Source: an uncultured Bacilli bacterium (GTDB taxonomy: Bacteria > Bacillota_I > Bacilli_A > RF39 > UBA660). From it: 38,265 nt of DNA. The translations under genes were made by a program, and so were the position numbers. Shown here piece by piece: positions 23,931-31,308 of the stretch. Below the pieces are notes generated by a model. It was not told the DNA's origin and did no database searches. It saw only the letters and a list, made by a program, of their open reading frames with translations. Every line of letters begins with the position of its first letter. The first letter of the stretch is position 1. The stretch spans positions 1-38,265 of the forward strand of contig CAKOMS010000008.1 of NCBI GenBank assembly GCA_934096735.1. The letters run 5' to 3'.

Positions 23931-25985
23931 ATGAAAAAAATAAAAGCAGTTATACAAAATGATTCTAAAGATTGTGGTGTATGTTCAATTTCTTATATTG
24001 TTAATTATTATGGAGGTTATGTACCAATGGAAACTATTAGGGAAGATACTTATACTAATAATTTAGGTACAAATTTTTATCATATGATGAATGCACTAAA
24101 AAAATATGGATTTGATGTAACTGGGGTTTTGGAGAAAAACATATCTAGTGATAAATTAACATTTCCATTTATTGCTCAAATAAAGTTTTTAGATGGTTAT
24201 GAACATTTTGTGGTAGTAAATAATATTAAACATAATTATGTCTATTTAATGGATCCAGGTAGAGGTTATGTTAAAGAAAAAATAAATGAGTTTTTAATAT
24301 TATTTACTGGAAATGTTTTACTTATTTATCCTAGAAGTAATATCATAAAGTATGATGAATGTATGACTATATATGAGTTGTTTTCAAGTATGCTTTTAAA
24401 AGAAAAAAGTTTAATTATAAAAATAATTATTACTCTGTTAATATTTACTTTAATTACTATTTTAGGTGGATATTATTTAAAAATGGGTAGTAATTTGTTA
24501 AGTTTAAATAGTGAATATTTAAAATATTTAATTATTGTATTTGGACTTTTTATTTTTATTAAATTATTTTGTTCTTATATGAAGGATTATTATCAAAACC
24601 ATTTAAATAATCTTCTAGATGTAAGATTGTATCCTTCTTTTATAAATCATATTTTGAGTGTCCCTTTAAATAGTATTAAGAATAGAACAACTGGGGAGGT
24701 TATAACTAGAATTGGAAATGTTGCAAGTATTAAAATGCTTTTTACAGATTTATTTATAACTGTTTTAGTAGATTTATTTTTAATGCTTGGTGCCTTAATA
24801 ATGTTATTTTGTTTAAATGTTAAGCTGTCATTTATCTTACTTAGTACAATTATTATTTATTCTTTTTATGGATATTTAATAAGCAAAAGATTATATAAAA
24901 AAATATTAGAAAATATTAATTATGAGACAGAATTTAATAGTGTTATTACTGAAATTATTGAAATGATTGAAAGCATAAAGAATTTAAATATTAGTACTGC
25001 TGTTTTAAAAAAAGTTGAAATTGTTCTTTCTAAATATTTATTTAATAATTATAAATTTAATACTTATATTAATCGAACTAATTTAATAAAAGATATTATT
25101 GTTGAATGCTCTTTGTTTATAATTAATTCTGTAGGATTTTATTACGTATTAAAAGGACAACTAACAATTGTTAATTTGTTTACTTTTAATTTAATTTTAG
25201 CATATTGTATTGATCCTGTGAAAAATATAGTTGGTTTGTTGCCTAAATACAATTTTGTTAAAGCAACTTTTAATAAGATTCAAGAATTTATAAATATAAA
25301 AGAGGAAATTATTAAAAATGATGATTATATATTGAAAGGAGATATAGTCTTTAATAACTGTAGTTTTTCTTATAATAATTATGATTATATTTTTGAAAAT
25401 GTTAATTTTACAGTTAAATGTGGTGAACATGTTTTAATTGATGGACCTTCTGGTGTTGGTAAAAGTACTATATGTAAGATTATATATAAAGAAACTTTGC
25501 CAAATAAGGGAAGTGTTTTGATTGACAATAAAAATATAGTAGATTTATCTTTAGGAAGTATTAGAAATAGTATTTTATATGTTGGGCAAAACGAAAAGTT
25601 ATTTACTGGTACAATTAAAGAAAATATTGTTGTTAATAGAAAAATTAGTGAAGAAGAATTCTTTGAAGTAATAAAGATTTGTGAATTAGAAAGTGTTGTA
25701 AAAACAAGACCACTTAGATTCGATTCATTCATTGAAGCAACTTTTAATAATCTTTCAGGAGGTGAAGTGCAAAGGATTATTTTGGCTAGAGGACTTCTGA
25801 AAAAAGCAAATATAATAATACTTGATGAAGCTTTAAGTGAAGTAAATATTAAGTTAGAAGAAAAAATAATAAGTAATATTAGAGAAAAATATTTTGATAA
25901 AACAATTATTTATGTTTCGCATAAAAATCATAAAAGTATGTTTTCAAAAATTATAAAAATTGGAGGTAATAATGAATTATTATAA
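23931..25985 (+). CDS. Peptidase-containing ABC exporter for double-glycine-leader peptides (C39 + ABC)
   Basis: The ATG at 23931 follows GGGAG (23921-23925); a GTG at 23916 overlaps the ribosome site. The 684-aa protein has three parts. An N-terminal C39 cysteine peptidase has Gln9, Cys15 (KDCGVC), His92 (GYEHF) and Asp108 (MDPGRG). A membrane domain of about six helices follows (about 150-440). The ATPase has Walker A GPSGVGKST (505-513), Q-loop VGQNEKLF, signature LSGGE (608-612), Walker B IIILDEALS and the switch His in VSHK. Such exporters cut the leader after Gly-Gly and export the core peptide. The two peptides at 26397 and 26552 are the evident substrates. It overlaps the next gene by 14 bp. 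Confidence 0.93.
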   Translation: MKKIKAVIQNDSKDCGVCSISYIVNYYGGYVPMETIREDTYTNNLGTNFYHMMNALKKYGFDVTGVLEKNISSDKLTFPFIAQIKFLDGYEHFVVVNNIKHNYVYLMDPGRGYVKEKINEFLILFTGNVLLIYPRSNIIKYDECMTIYELFSSMLLKEKSLIIKIIITLLIFTLITILGGYYLKMGSNLLSLNSEYLKYLIIVFGLFIFIKLFCSYMKDYYQNHLNNLLDVRLYPSFINHILSVPLNSIKNRTTGEVITRIGNVASIKMLFTDLFITVLVDLFLMLGALIMLFCLNVKLSFILLSTIIIYSFYGYLISKRLYKKILENINYETEFNSVITEIIEMIESIKNLNISTAVLKKVEIVLSKYLFNNYKFNTYINRTNLIKDIIVECSLFIINSVGFYYVLKGQLTIVNLFTFNLILAYCIDPVKNIVGLLPKYNFVKATFNKIQEFINIKEEIIKNDDYILKGDIVFNNCSFSYNNYDYIFENVNFTVKCGEHVLIDGPSGVGKSTICKIIYKETLPNKGSVLIDNKNIVDLSLGSIRNSILYVGQNEKLFTGTIKENIVVNRKISEEEFFEVIKICELESVVKTRPLRFDSFIEATFNNLSGGEVQRIILARGLLKKANIIILDEALSEVNIKLEEKIISNIREKYFDKTIIYVSHKNHKSMFSKIIKIGGNNELL

Positions 25986-26385
25986 TATAGATTATTATAA
26001 ATTAAGACATATAAAAATTATTAATTATTTTGTCTTTATAATAATATTAATAATTGCATTTATAATATTTTGGATTTTTGGGAATTTTATAACTATTAAT
26101 AAAAGTATTATAAATTATGGAATAATTCAAGATGATGTTTTAAAAATAAAAATAGAAAAAGGACTCTCTGATACTTACATGCAAAATAATGAGTTGATTT
26201 TTAATAATAAAAAATACGAATATGATAGTATGAATTTTTCTGATATTGAAGTAATTAATGATAATGTTTATCAAACAATAAATTTAAATTTGAAAGGCAC
26301 TAAAATTAATGGAGAATTTGGAGTAGTTAAATTAAACTACGAAAAAATCAAATTAAATAAATACATTTTAGAATTGTTTAAGTAA
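25972..26385 (+). CDS. Small membrane-anchored secretion accessory protein
   Basis: The ATG at 25972 is preferred (GGAGG at 25962-25966); a TTG at 25960 lies in the same frame. The 137-aa protein has a short cytosolic start, one membrane helix (about residues 18-41) and a beta-rich C-terminal domain outside. This is the outline of HlyD-type bacteriocin secretion accessory proteins, but it is only about a third of their length and lacks the coiled-coil hairpin and lipoyl halves. It lies between the exporter and the peptides and is probably translated with the exporter. A role in export is inferred from position; immunity is another option. Confidence 0.6.
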   Translation: MNYYNIDYYKLRHIKIINYFVFIIILIIAFIIFWIFGNFITINKSIINYGIIQDDVLKIKIEKGLSDTYMQNNELIFNNKKYEYDSMNFSDIEVINDNVYQTINLNLKGTKINGEFGVVKLNYEKIKLNKYILELFK

Positions 26386-26396
26386 AGGAGGTAGTT

Positions 26397-26543
26397 ATGG
26401 TTAATTTAAATGAAGAAGAAATGAATTTAGTAAACGGTGGGGGTAGACTTCTTAGAACATTCTGGGGAATTGTATCTGCTGGTGTAGTATTTATATTAGG
26501 GATTGTCGATGGTGTTATAAGCCCTAAGAAGTGTAATTATTAG
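26397..26543 (+). CDS. Double-glycine-leader peptide 1 (48 aa), putative two-peptide bacteriocin component
   Basis: An AGGAGG-type site precedes the ATG. The leader MVNLNEEEMNLVNGG has the classic pattern of hydrophobic residues, Glu-Met and terminal Gly-Gly (residues 14-15). The 33-residue core is basic at its start (GRLLRTFW), then strongly hydrophobic, with a GxxxG helix-packing motif (GIVDG) and a single Cys near its end (KKCNY). Its stop codon merges with the ribosome site of the second peptide (TAGGAGG). Identification as a bacteriocin is inferred from leader, exporter and pairing; a signalling role is possible. Confidence 0.8.
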   Translation: MVNLNEEEMNLVNGGGRLLRTFWGIVSAGVVFILGIVDGVISPKKCNY

Positions 26544-26551
26544 GAGGTTAA

Positions 26552-26701
26552 ATGAACGAAAGAGATTTATATTTAGTTTCTGGAGGTGGATTTAATGCTA
26601 CAACTTTTAATTACATTTCTAGATTTATAAGTACTGTTTTTGAAATTGGTCAAAAAGTTGGTTCATCAATTAGAAGACTTTTTACTAAAAGTTTTTGTTA
26701 G
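26552..26701 (+). CDS. Double-glycine-leader peptide 2 (49 aa), putative partner peptide
   Basis: The leader MNERDLYLVSGG is very short (12 residues), with Leu-xx-Val-Ser-Gly-Gly before the cut. The 37-residue core is amphipathic and cationic, contains one GxxxG (GQKVG) and ends in Cys (RRLFTKSFC). AGGAGG overlaps the stop of peptide 1, so the two are made together. Both cores having GxxxG is typical of class IIb two-peptide bacteriocins. The single Cys in each could allow a disulphide between peptides; that is a guess. No separate immunity gene is evident. Confidence 0.8.
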   Translation: MNERDLYLVSGGGFNATTFNYISRFISTVFEIGQKVGSSIRRLFTKSFC

Positions 26702-26738
26702 TATAAGTTATTAATTTCGAATTCCTTTTACCTTTTTG

Positions 26739-26767
26739 TTGTAAAATCCTTATCTAGGTGTTATAAT
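26739..26767 (+). promoter_or_regulatory. Promoter of rpsU
   Basis: TTGTAA (26739-26744), 17 bp, TATAAT (26762-26767) with an extended TG at 26759-26760. It separates the core genes from the bacteriocin operon. Confidence 0.8.
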
Positions 26768-26798
26768 ATCTTGTAGTAAATGAAGGGAGGGCGATTTC

Positions 26799-26984
26799 AT
26801 GACAAAGGTTGTAGTTCAAAATGGCAATATTGATGGTGCTTTAAAAAAGTTTAAGGTTAAAGTAGCAAGAAGCGGTGTCCCTTCAGAACTAAAAAAGAGA
26901 AAATTCCATGTTAAACCTGGAGTTGAAAGAAGAATTAAAAAAGAAGAAGGCATCAAAAATTCACATAAAAAAAATCGTTATTAA
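26799..26984 (+). CDS. rpsU: 30S ribosomal protein bS21
   Basis: This 61-aa basic protein starts MTKVVVQNGNIDGALKKFKV and ends in Lys/Arg-rich NSHKKNRY, as in bS21, which sits near the 3' end of 16S rRNA and aids initiation. A strong GGGAGG site and its own promoter are present. yqeY follows after 12 bp with its own AGGAGG, the same rpsU-yqeY pairing as in many Firmicutes. Confidence 0.95.
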   Translation: MTKVVVQNGNIDGALKKFKVKVARSGVPSELKKRKFHVKPGVERRIKKEEGIKNSHKKNRY

Positions 26985-26996
26985 GGAGGATTTAAA

Positions 26997-27434
26997 ATGT
27001 TGAATCAAATAAATGAAGATTTAAAAAATGCTTTAAAGAGTGGCGATAAATTTAAGCTTTCTGTTTTGAGAATGCTTAAAAGTGCATTACAATTAGAGGG
27101 TATTAATAAAAAAGGTGAATTAGAGGAATCTGATGTACTTACAGTTTTAAAAAGACAAGTTAAGCAAAGAACTGATTCTTTGAATGAGTATGAAAAGCTT
27201 GGTAAAACTGATGTTGTAGAAGATTTAAAAAAGGAAATTGAAATAATTAATTCTTATTTGCCTGAAGAGGCTAGTATGGAAGAAATTGAAAAAGTTATAG
27301 ATGAAGCATTTAAAGAACTTAATCCTAGTAGTATGAAAGAAATGGGATTAGTTATGAAATATGTAACTGAAAAGTTGAAAAATGCTCCGATGTCTAAAGT
27401 CAGTGGAATTGTTAAGGAAAGGCTTTCAAAATAG
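26997..27434 (+). CDS. yqeY: GatB/YqeY family protein
   Basis: This 145-aa protein matches YqeY, which shares the C-terminal tRNA-binding domain of GatB. Recognisable parts are LKSGDKFKLSVLRMLKSAL, LKRQVKQRTDSLNEYEKLG and YLPEEASMEEIEKVIDEA, ending in MSKVSGIVKERLS. It is cytoplasmic; its exact role (perhaps tRNA-dependent amidation or tRNA quality) is not settled in the family. It shares a transcript with rpsU. The terminator stem begins inside its last codons. Confidence 0.93.
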   Translation: MLNQINEDLKNALKSGDKFKLSVLRMLKSALQLEGINKKGELEESDVLTVLKRQVKQRTDSLNEYEKLGKTDVVEDLKKEIEIINSYLPEEASMEEIEKVIDEAFKELNPSSMKEMGLVMKYVTEKLKNAPMSKVSGIVKERLSK

Positions 27435-27447
27435 TCTTTCTTTTTTT
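27417..27447 (+). terminator. Intrinsic terminator overlapping the yqeY end
   Basis: GAAAGGCT (27417-27424) pairs with AGTCTTTC (27433-27440, one G-T) around an eight-base loop, followed by seven Ts. Confidence 0.8.
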
Positions 27448-27454
27448 GTTTATT

Positions 27455-27462
27455 CATATAAT
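27455..27462 (+). promoter_or_regulatory. Possible sigma-E-type -10 element placed so that yqfC would be leaderless
   Basis: CATATAAT resembles the mother-cell sigma-E -10 element (CATACAAT). It ends seven bases before the yqfC ATG at 27469, so transcription would begin at or very near the start codon. The matching -35 element is weak. yqfC/yqfD are mother-cell genes in Bacillus. Confidence 0.35.
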
Positions 27463-27468
27463 TAACTG

Positions 27469-27723
27469 ATGAAAAAATTAAATTTTATAAATGGGTTTAA
27501 AAGTTTTTTGTATGATACAGATAATTTCATAAGTATTTATGATAATTATTTACATGTATTTAATTATGAAAAAATTGATGTTTTAAAAAATGAATATATT
27601 GAAATTAAAATTAAAAATAAAAAAGTATATATTTATGGTAATAATTTAAAGATTAAAAAATTAACTAAAAATGAAATTTTAATTTTGGGAGTAATTAATA
27701 AATTGGAGTTTTATTATGAATAA
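27469..27723 (+). CDS. yqfC: Sporulation protein YqfC
   Basis: This 84-aa protein ends in the family pattern VYIYGNNLKIKKLTKNEILI and a short beta strand (NKLEFYYE). It belongs to the YqfC/YabP-type group found only in spore formers. No Shine-Dalgarno sequence is visible before the ATG and no other in-frame Met is available, which together with the -10 box at 27455 suggests a leaderless message. It overlaps yqfD by eight bases, as expected for the usual yqfC-yqfD pair. Confidence 0.82.
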   Translation: MKKLNFINGFKSFLYDTDNFISIYDNYLHVFNYEKIDVLKNEYIEIKIKNKKVYIYGNNLKIKKLTKNEILILGVINKLEFYYE

Positions 27724-28849
27724 TTTATTATGGATTAAAATCGAATATGATACAAAATATTATAGATTGACAGAAAAATTATATAATATTGGAATAAATA
27801 TTTATGAAATTAAAAATTTTTCCAATTATTTACTTATTAAAATAAGTTATGAAGATTATGAAAAATTAAAAAAGTATTTAAAAAGTTATAATATAAGTAT
27901 CTTTTCTTATACCGGGATAAAAAAATTAGAAAAATATGCAATGAAAAATTTTGTTTTTTTTATTAGTCTTTTTATTGGAGTAATAATACTTTTAATAGTT
28001 AATAATATGATTTTTAAAATTGAAATTAAAACTAATAATAAAGAAATATATGAAATGGTAAATGAAAGTTTAAAAGAAAATAATATTAAAGTTTTTACTT
28101 TGAAAAAAAGACATAAAAGTGTTGAAAAAATTGTAGAAAAGATTCTTCAAGAAAATGAAAAAGATATTGAATGGTTAGAAATTGTTTACGATGGTCTTAA
28201 GATGAAAGTTTTAGTGACTGAAAAAATAAAATTTAATAGTGAGGTAGAATATAAACATTGTAATGTTGTAGCATCTTCTTCTGGAAAAATTATATCTATG
28301 AATGTATATAAAGGTGATGTTTTAAAAGAGGTAAATGATTATGTTAATAAAGGAGATATTTTAATTTCTGGAGAAATAACTCACAATGAAGAAGTAAAAG
28401 ATATTCTGTGTGCTAAAGGTGAAGTATATGGAGAAGTTTGGTATAAAATAAAAGTCAGTGTACCTTTTGTAGAAGAATATAAAGAATATACTGGAAAAAA
28501 TAGATATAATTTTCAAATAAAAACTAACAATCAAAAATTTAAAATTTTTAAAGATAGACTTAAAAGTTATGAGGAAAAATATGAAAATATTTATAAATTA
28601 AATGATTTTGAAATTAATTTTGTAAAAGAAAAAGAATATATAATTAAAAATAAAAAATTAAGTGAAGAAGAAGCTTATGAAAAGGCTTTTAAAGATGGTG
28701 TAGATAAAATACAAAATAATCTTTCAAAAGATGAAGAAATACTTGTTAAAAAAGTTTTGAAAAAAAGTATATTTGATAGTACAATATATTTAGAGTTATT
28801 TGTAGTAACGAAAGAAGAAATTGGAGAAGTTGAAATTGTAGAGGAGTGA
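27716..28849 (+). CDS. yqfD: Sporulation protein YqfD
   Basis: This 377-aa protein has a soluble N-terminal domain, a membrane span at about residues 77-97, and a large C-terminal domain with YqfD features: EWLEIVYDGLKMKVLV, then VASSSGKIISMNVYKGDVL and VNKGDILISGEI, which are typical of its beta barrel. YqfD is a mother-cell sporulation protein of uncertain mechanism. It overlaps yqfC, and the VanZ-family gene follows at once. Length is near the Bacillus protein (about 390-400). Confidence 0.9.
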   Translation: MNNLLWIKIEYDTKYYRLTEKLYNIGINIYEIKNFSNYLLIKISYEDYEKLKKYLKSYNISIFSYTGIKKLEKYAMKNFVFFISLFIGVIILLIVNNMIFKIEIKTNNKEIYEMVNESLKENNIKVFTLKKRHKSVEKIVEKILQENEKDIEWLEIVYDGLKMKVLVTEKIKFNSEVEYKHCNVVASSSGKIISMNVYKGDVLKEVNDYVNKGDILISGEITHNEEVKDILCAKGEVYGEVWYKIKVSVPFVEEYKEYTGKNRYNFQIKTNNQKFKIFKDRLKSYEEKYENIYKLNDFEINFVKEKEYIIKNKKLSEEEAYEKAFKDGVDKIQNNLSKDEEILVKKVLKKSIFDSTIYLELFVVTKEEIGEVEIVEE

Positions 28850-28854
28850 TTTTT

Positions 28855-29472
28855 GTGATAGTAGATCTTTTTAATAAAGTTTTTAAAGATATTTGGCCTA
28901 TGCTTACAGTATTTATAGTTTCTTTAAGTTTAATAAGATTTTTCTATTTGCAAAATCATCGTGAAAAATTTTGCTTTTACAAAGAAGTTTTATTTCTTAT
29001 TGCTATTATTTATTTTTGGGTTCTTTTTAAAGTTTTAACTATTACAGAAATAAACTCAAATAGTGGTATGAATTTAGTACCTTTTTCAGAAATTACTAGA
29101 TATAAGTTTGGTACTACAATGTTTAATTATAATGTTTTTGGTAACATTTTGATATTTATTCCTTTTGGTTATTTTATAGGTCATTATGTAAATCCCAAAA
29201 AAATATGGCCAGTTATTATTACTAGTTTAATTACTGGTATTACTGTTGAATTAGTACAACTTAGAATTGGAAGGTCATTTGATATAGATGATATTTTACT
29301 TAATTTGTTTGGAAGTATTTTAGGATATCTTTTATATATAGGGCTTAGTGCAATAAATAAGAAGTTACCTGATGTTTTAAAAAGTGATTTGGTTTATAAT
29401 ATAATTACAATAGTTTTATTATTACTATTTGGTATTTATATTTTTGGTTATTGGGGAGTAGTTTTTAAATGA
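28855..29472 (+). CDS. VanZ-family membrane protein
   Basis: The GTG at 28855 is preferred because GAGGAG (28841-28846) lies 8 bases upstream; an earlier GTG at 28846 overlaps that site. The 205-aa protein has about five membrane helices and the VanZ-like pattern MNLVPF, NVFGNILIFIPFGYFIG, TGITVELVQL, RSFDIDDILLNLFGSILGY. VanZ proteins have been linked to teicoplanin tolerance, but most family members have no proven role. It occupies the place between yqfD and ybeY where phoH and the 7TM-HD gene usually are. It overlaps ybeY by four bases. Confidence 0.88.
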   Translation: MIVDLFNKVFKDIWPMLTVFIVSLSLIRFFYLQNHREKFCFYKEVLFLIAIIYFWVLFKVLTITEINSNSGMNLVPFSEITRYKFGTTMFNYNVFGNILIFIPFGYFIGHYVNPKKIWPVIITSLITGITVELVQLRIGRSFDIDDILLNLFGSILGYLLYIGLSAINKKLPDVLKSDLVYNIITIVLLLLFGIYIFGYWGVVFK

Positions 29473-29921
29473 TTGATTATAGTATTACAAATGAATTTGG
29501 TTATGATAAAGATTATAGTTATTTAGATGTGACAATTAAAAATGTTATGAAACATGAAAAGATTAAGAATGCTAATTTTAGTATTGTGTTTGTTTCAAAT
29601 GAAAAAATACAAGAATTAAATAAAAATTATAGAAATATTGATAGAATTACGGATGTTTTATCTTTTGCATTTGAAGATAATGAAGATATAGTGTATAATA
29701 ATACAAGATTTTTGGGAGAGATATTTATATGTATTCCAAGAATGAAAGAACAAGCTAAGGAATATGGCCATAGTGAAACAAGAGAACTTGCTTTTTTGGT
29801 AGTACATGGTCTTTTACATTTGCTTGGTTATGATCACACTAAGGGTGAAAAAGAAGAAAAAGAAATGTTTGAATTACAGGAAGTGATATTGAATGAAGAT
29901 GACAGAACAAAAAGATGTTAG
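29469..29921 (+). CDS. ybeY: Endoribonuclease YbeY
   Basis: This 150-aa zinc protein needed for 16S rRNA 3' end maturation and ribosome quality control carries HGLLHLLGYDH with zinc ligands His113, His117 and His123. RITDVLSF and LGEIFIC are also family motifs. It overlaps the gene before it by four bases and the next gene, dgkA, by 29 bases, which suggests tight translational coupling. Confidence 0.95.
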   Translation: MIDYSITNEFGYDKDYSYLDVTIKNVMKHEKIKNANFSIVFVSNEKIQELNKNYRNIDRITDVLSFAFEDNEDIVYNNTRFLGEIFICIPRMKEQAKEYGHSETRELAFLVVHGLLHLLGYDHTKGEKEEKEMFELQEVILNEDDRTKRC

Positions 29922-30285
29922 TTTAATAAAAAATATACTTAATAAATGTAAGTATTCTTTACAAGGACTTGCTTATTGTTTTAGAAATGAATCAAGTTTT
30001 CTATTAGAAGCAATATGTGCTTGTCTAATAATAATACTTGGAATATGTTTTGATATTAGTTTTATGGATTGGGTAGTATCATTTGGTTCACTTGCTTTAA
30101 TAGGAGTAATTGAACTTATTAATACTGCGATTGAAGCTACTGTTGATATGGTTACACAAGAGTATAATGAATATGCTAAAGTTGCTAAAGATTGTGGAAG
30201 TGCTGCGACTGGTATTATGACTGTTCTTGCAGTAGTGGCTAATTTAATTATATTTGTTCCATATGTAATGAAATTGTTTGTGTAG
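29893..30285 (+). CDS. dgkA: Undecaprenol/diacylglycerol kinase, DgkA family
   Basis: This 130-aa membrane kinase has three helices and the signature ELINTAIEATVD (residues 74-85) with the catalytic Glu. In Gram-positive bacteria this family phosphorylates undecaprenol to rebuild the lipid carrier for cell-wall synthesis. The ATG at 29893 fits the AGGAAG site (29878-29883); another ATG two codons on is less well spaced. It starts inside ybeY and is followed by era. Confidence 0.9.
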   Translation: MKMTEQKDVSLIKNILNKCKYSLQGLAYCFRNESSFLLEAICACLIIILGICFDISFMDWVVSFGSLALIGVIELINTAIEATVDMVTQEYNEYAKVAKDCGSAATGIMTVLAVVANLIIFVPYVMKLFV

Positions 30286-30292
30286 GTATTTT

Positions 30293-31174
30293 ATGAAGAG
30301 TGGATTTGTTAGTATAGTTGGAAGACCTAATGTAGGTAAAAGTACTTTAATTAATTCAATTATAGATAGAAAAATTGCTATTACAAGTAATGTATCTGGT
30401 ACAACAAGAAATATTATTGAAGGTATTTATCATGAACCTGGTTATCAAATAATATTTGTTGATACTCCTGGTATTAGTAAGCCTTTAAATAAATTAGGTA
30501 AAATACTTAATAAAGAAGCACTTGCTCTTACTAAAGATGTTGATTTAATTTTATTAGTTGTTGATATTGCAAGTGGTATTGGTAAGGGTGATAAATTTTT
30601 AATGGAGAATTTACTTGATAAAGATGTTCCTGTAATACTTGTGATAAATAAAATTGATAGAGTATCAAATGAAACTTTAATTATGGCTATTAATGAATTT
30701 AAAGATTATTCGTTTAATGAAATAGTACCAGTTAGTGCTAGAGAAAATGATAATGTTAGTCATCTTATTGATGTTATTAAAAAGTATTTAAAAGATGATG
30801 TAAAATATTATGGTGATGATGTAATTACTAGTAGTTCAACAAGTTTTATGGTATCTGAAGTGGTAAGAGAAAAATTACTTCAAAATACTTTAGAAGAAAT
30901 TCCTCATTCAATAACTTGTCAAACTACTTTAATAGAAAGAAAAAAAGATATAGTTAATGTGTCTGTTGATATTATAGTTGATAAACAAAATATAAAGAAA
31001 ATTATAATTGGCAAGAATGGGGATATGTTAAAAAAGATTGGTATACTTGCAAGAAAAGATTTAGAAGAAATGTTTCAAAGTAAAGTATATTTAGAATTGT
31101 ATGTTAAAGTTATTGAAAACTGGAAAGATAAAGAAAGATATTTAAAAGAATTAGGTTTTAATAATTTTGAATAA
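30293..31174 (+). CDS. era: GTPase Era
   Basis: The ATG at 30293 is chosen over an upstream TTG; the product has 293 residues. GTPase motifs are GRPNVGKST (10-18), SGTTRN, DTPG, NKID and VSA. The C-terminal KH domain has IIIGKNGDMLKKIG. Era binds the 3' end of 16S rRNA and helps 30S assembly, matching the ybeY neighbour. The gene is followed by a hairpin and yqzL. All switch and KH elements are intact. Confidence 0.96.
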   Translation: MKSGFVSIVGRPNVGKSTLINSIIDRKIAITSNVSGTTRNIIEGIYHEPGYQIIFVDTPGISKPLNKLGKILNKEALALTKDVDLILLVVDIASGIGKGDKFLMENLLDKDVPVILVINKIDRVSNETLIMAINEFKDYSFNEIVPVSARENDNVSHLIDVIKKYLKDDVKYYGDDVITSSSTSFMVSEVVREKLLQNTLEEIPHSITCQTTLIERKKDIVNVSVDIIVDKQNIKKIIIGKNGDMLKKIGILARKDLEEMFQSKVYLELYVKVIENWKDKERYLKELGFNNFE

Positions 31175-31183
31175 AAAATAATA

Positions 31184-31212
31184 CACCTTCCCATTATAAA
31201 TGTAGGAAGGTG
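31184..31212 (+). promoter_or_regulatory. Hairpin that masks the yqzL ribosome site
   Basis: CACCTTCC (31184-31191) pairs perfectly with GGAAGGTG (31205-31212). The 3' arm holds the AAGGTG site of yqzL (ATG at 31219). No T tract follows, so a translational control or mRNA-processing role fits better than termination. Confidence 0.5.
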
Positions 31213-31218
31213 ATTTTA

Positions 31219-31299
31219 ATGAATAAAAAGGATGCTTGGGATAAGTTTAAAAATAGTGGAAAAATTGAAGATTATTTAAAATATAAAAAATGTAAATAA
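31219..31299 (+). CDS. yqzL: YqzL family small protein, 26 aa
   Basis: The 26-residue product has the YqzL pattern Trp-xx-Phe-xx-(S/T)-Gly-xIxxYLxxK (DAWDKFKNSGKIEDYLKYKK), and it sits in its conserved place between era and recO. An AAGGTG site precedes the ATG but lies in a hairpin. The function is unknown in all species. It is easily missed because of its size. Confidence 0.82.
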   Translation: MNKKDAWDKFKNSGKIEDYLKYKKCK

Positions 31300-31308
31300 A
31301 GAGGTAGC

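Noticed and set aside
25197..25732. Minus-strand frames inside the ABC exporter gene
   Set aside because: They oppose the conserved ATPase domain and are low-complexity shadow translations.
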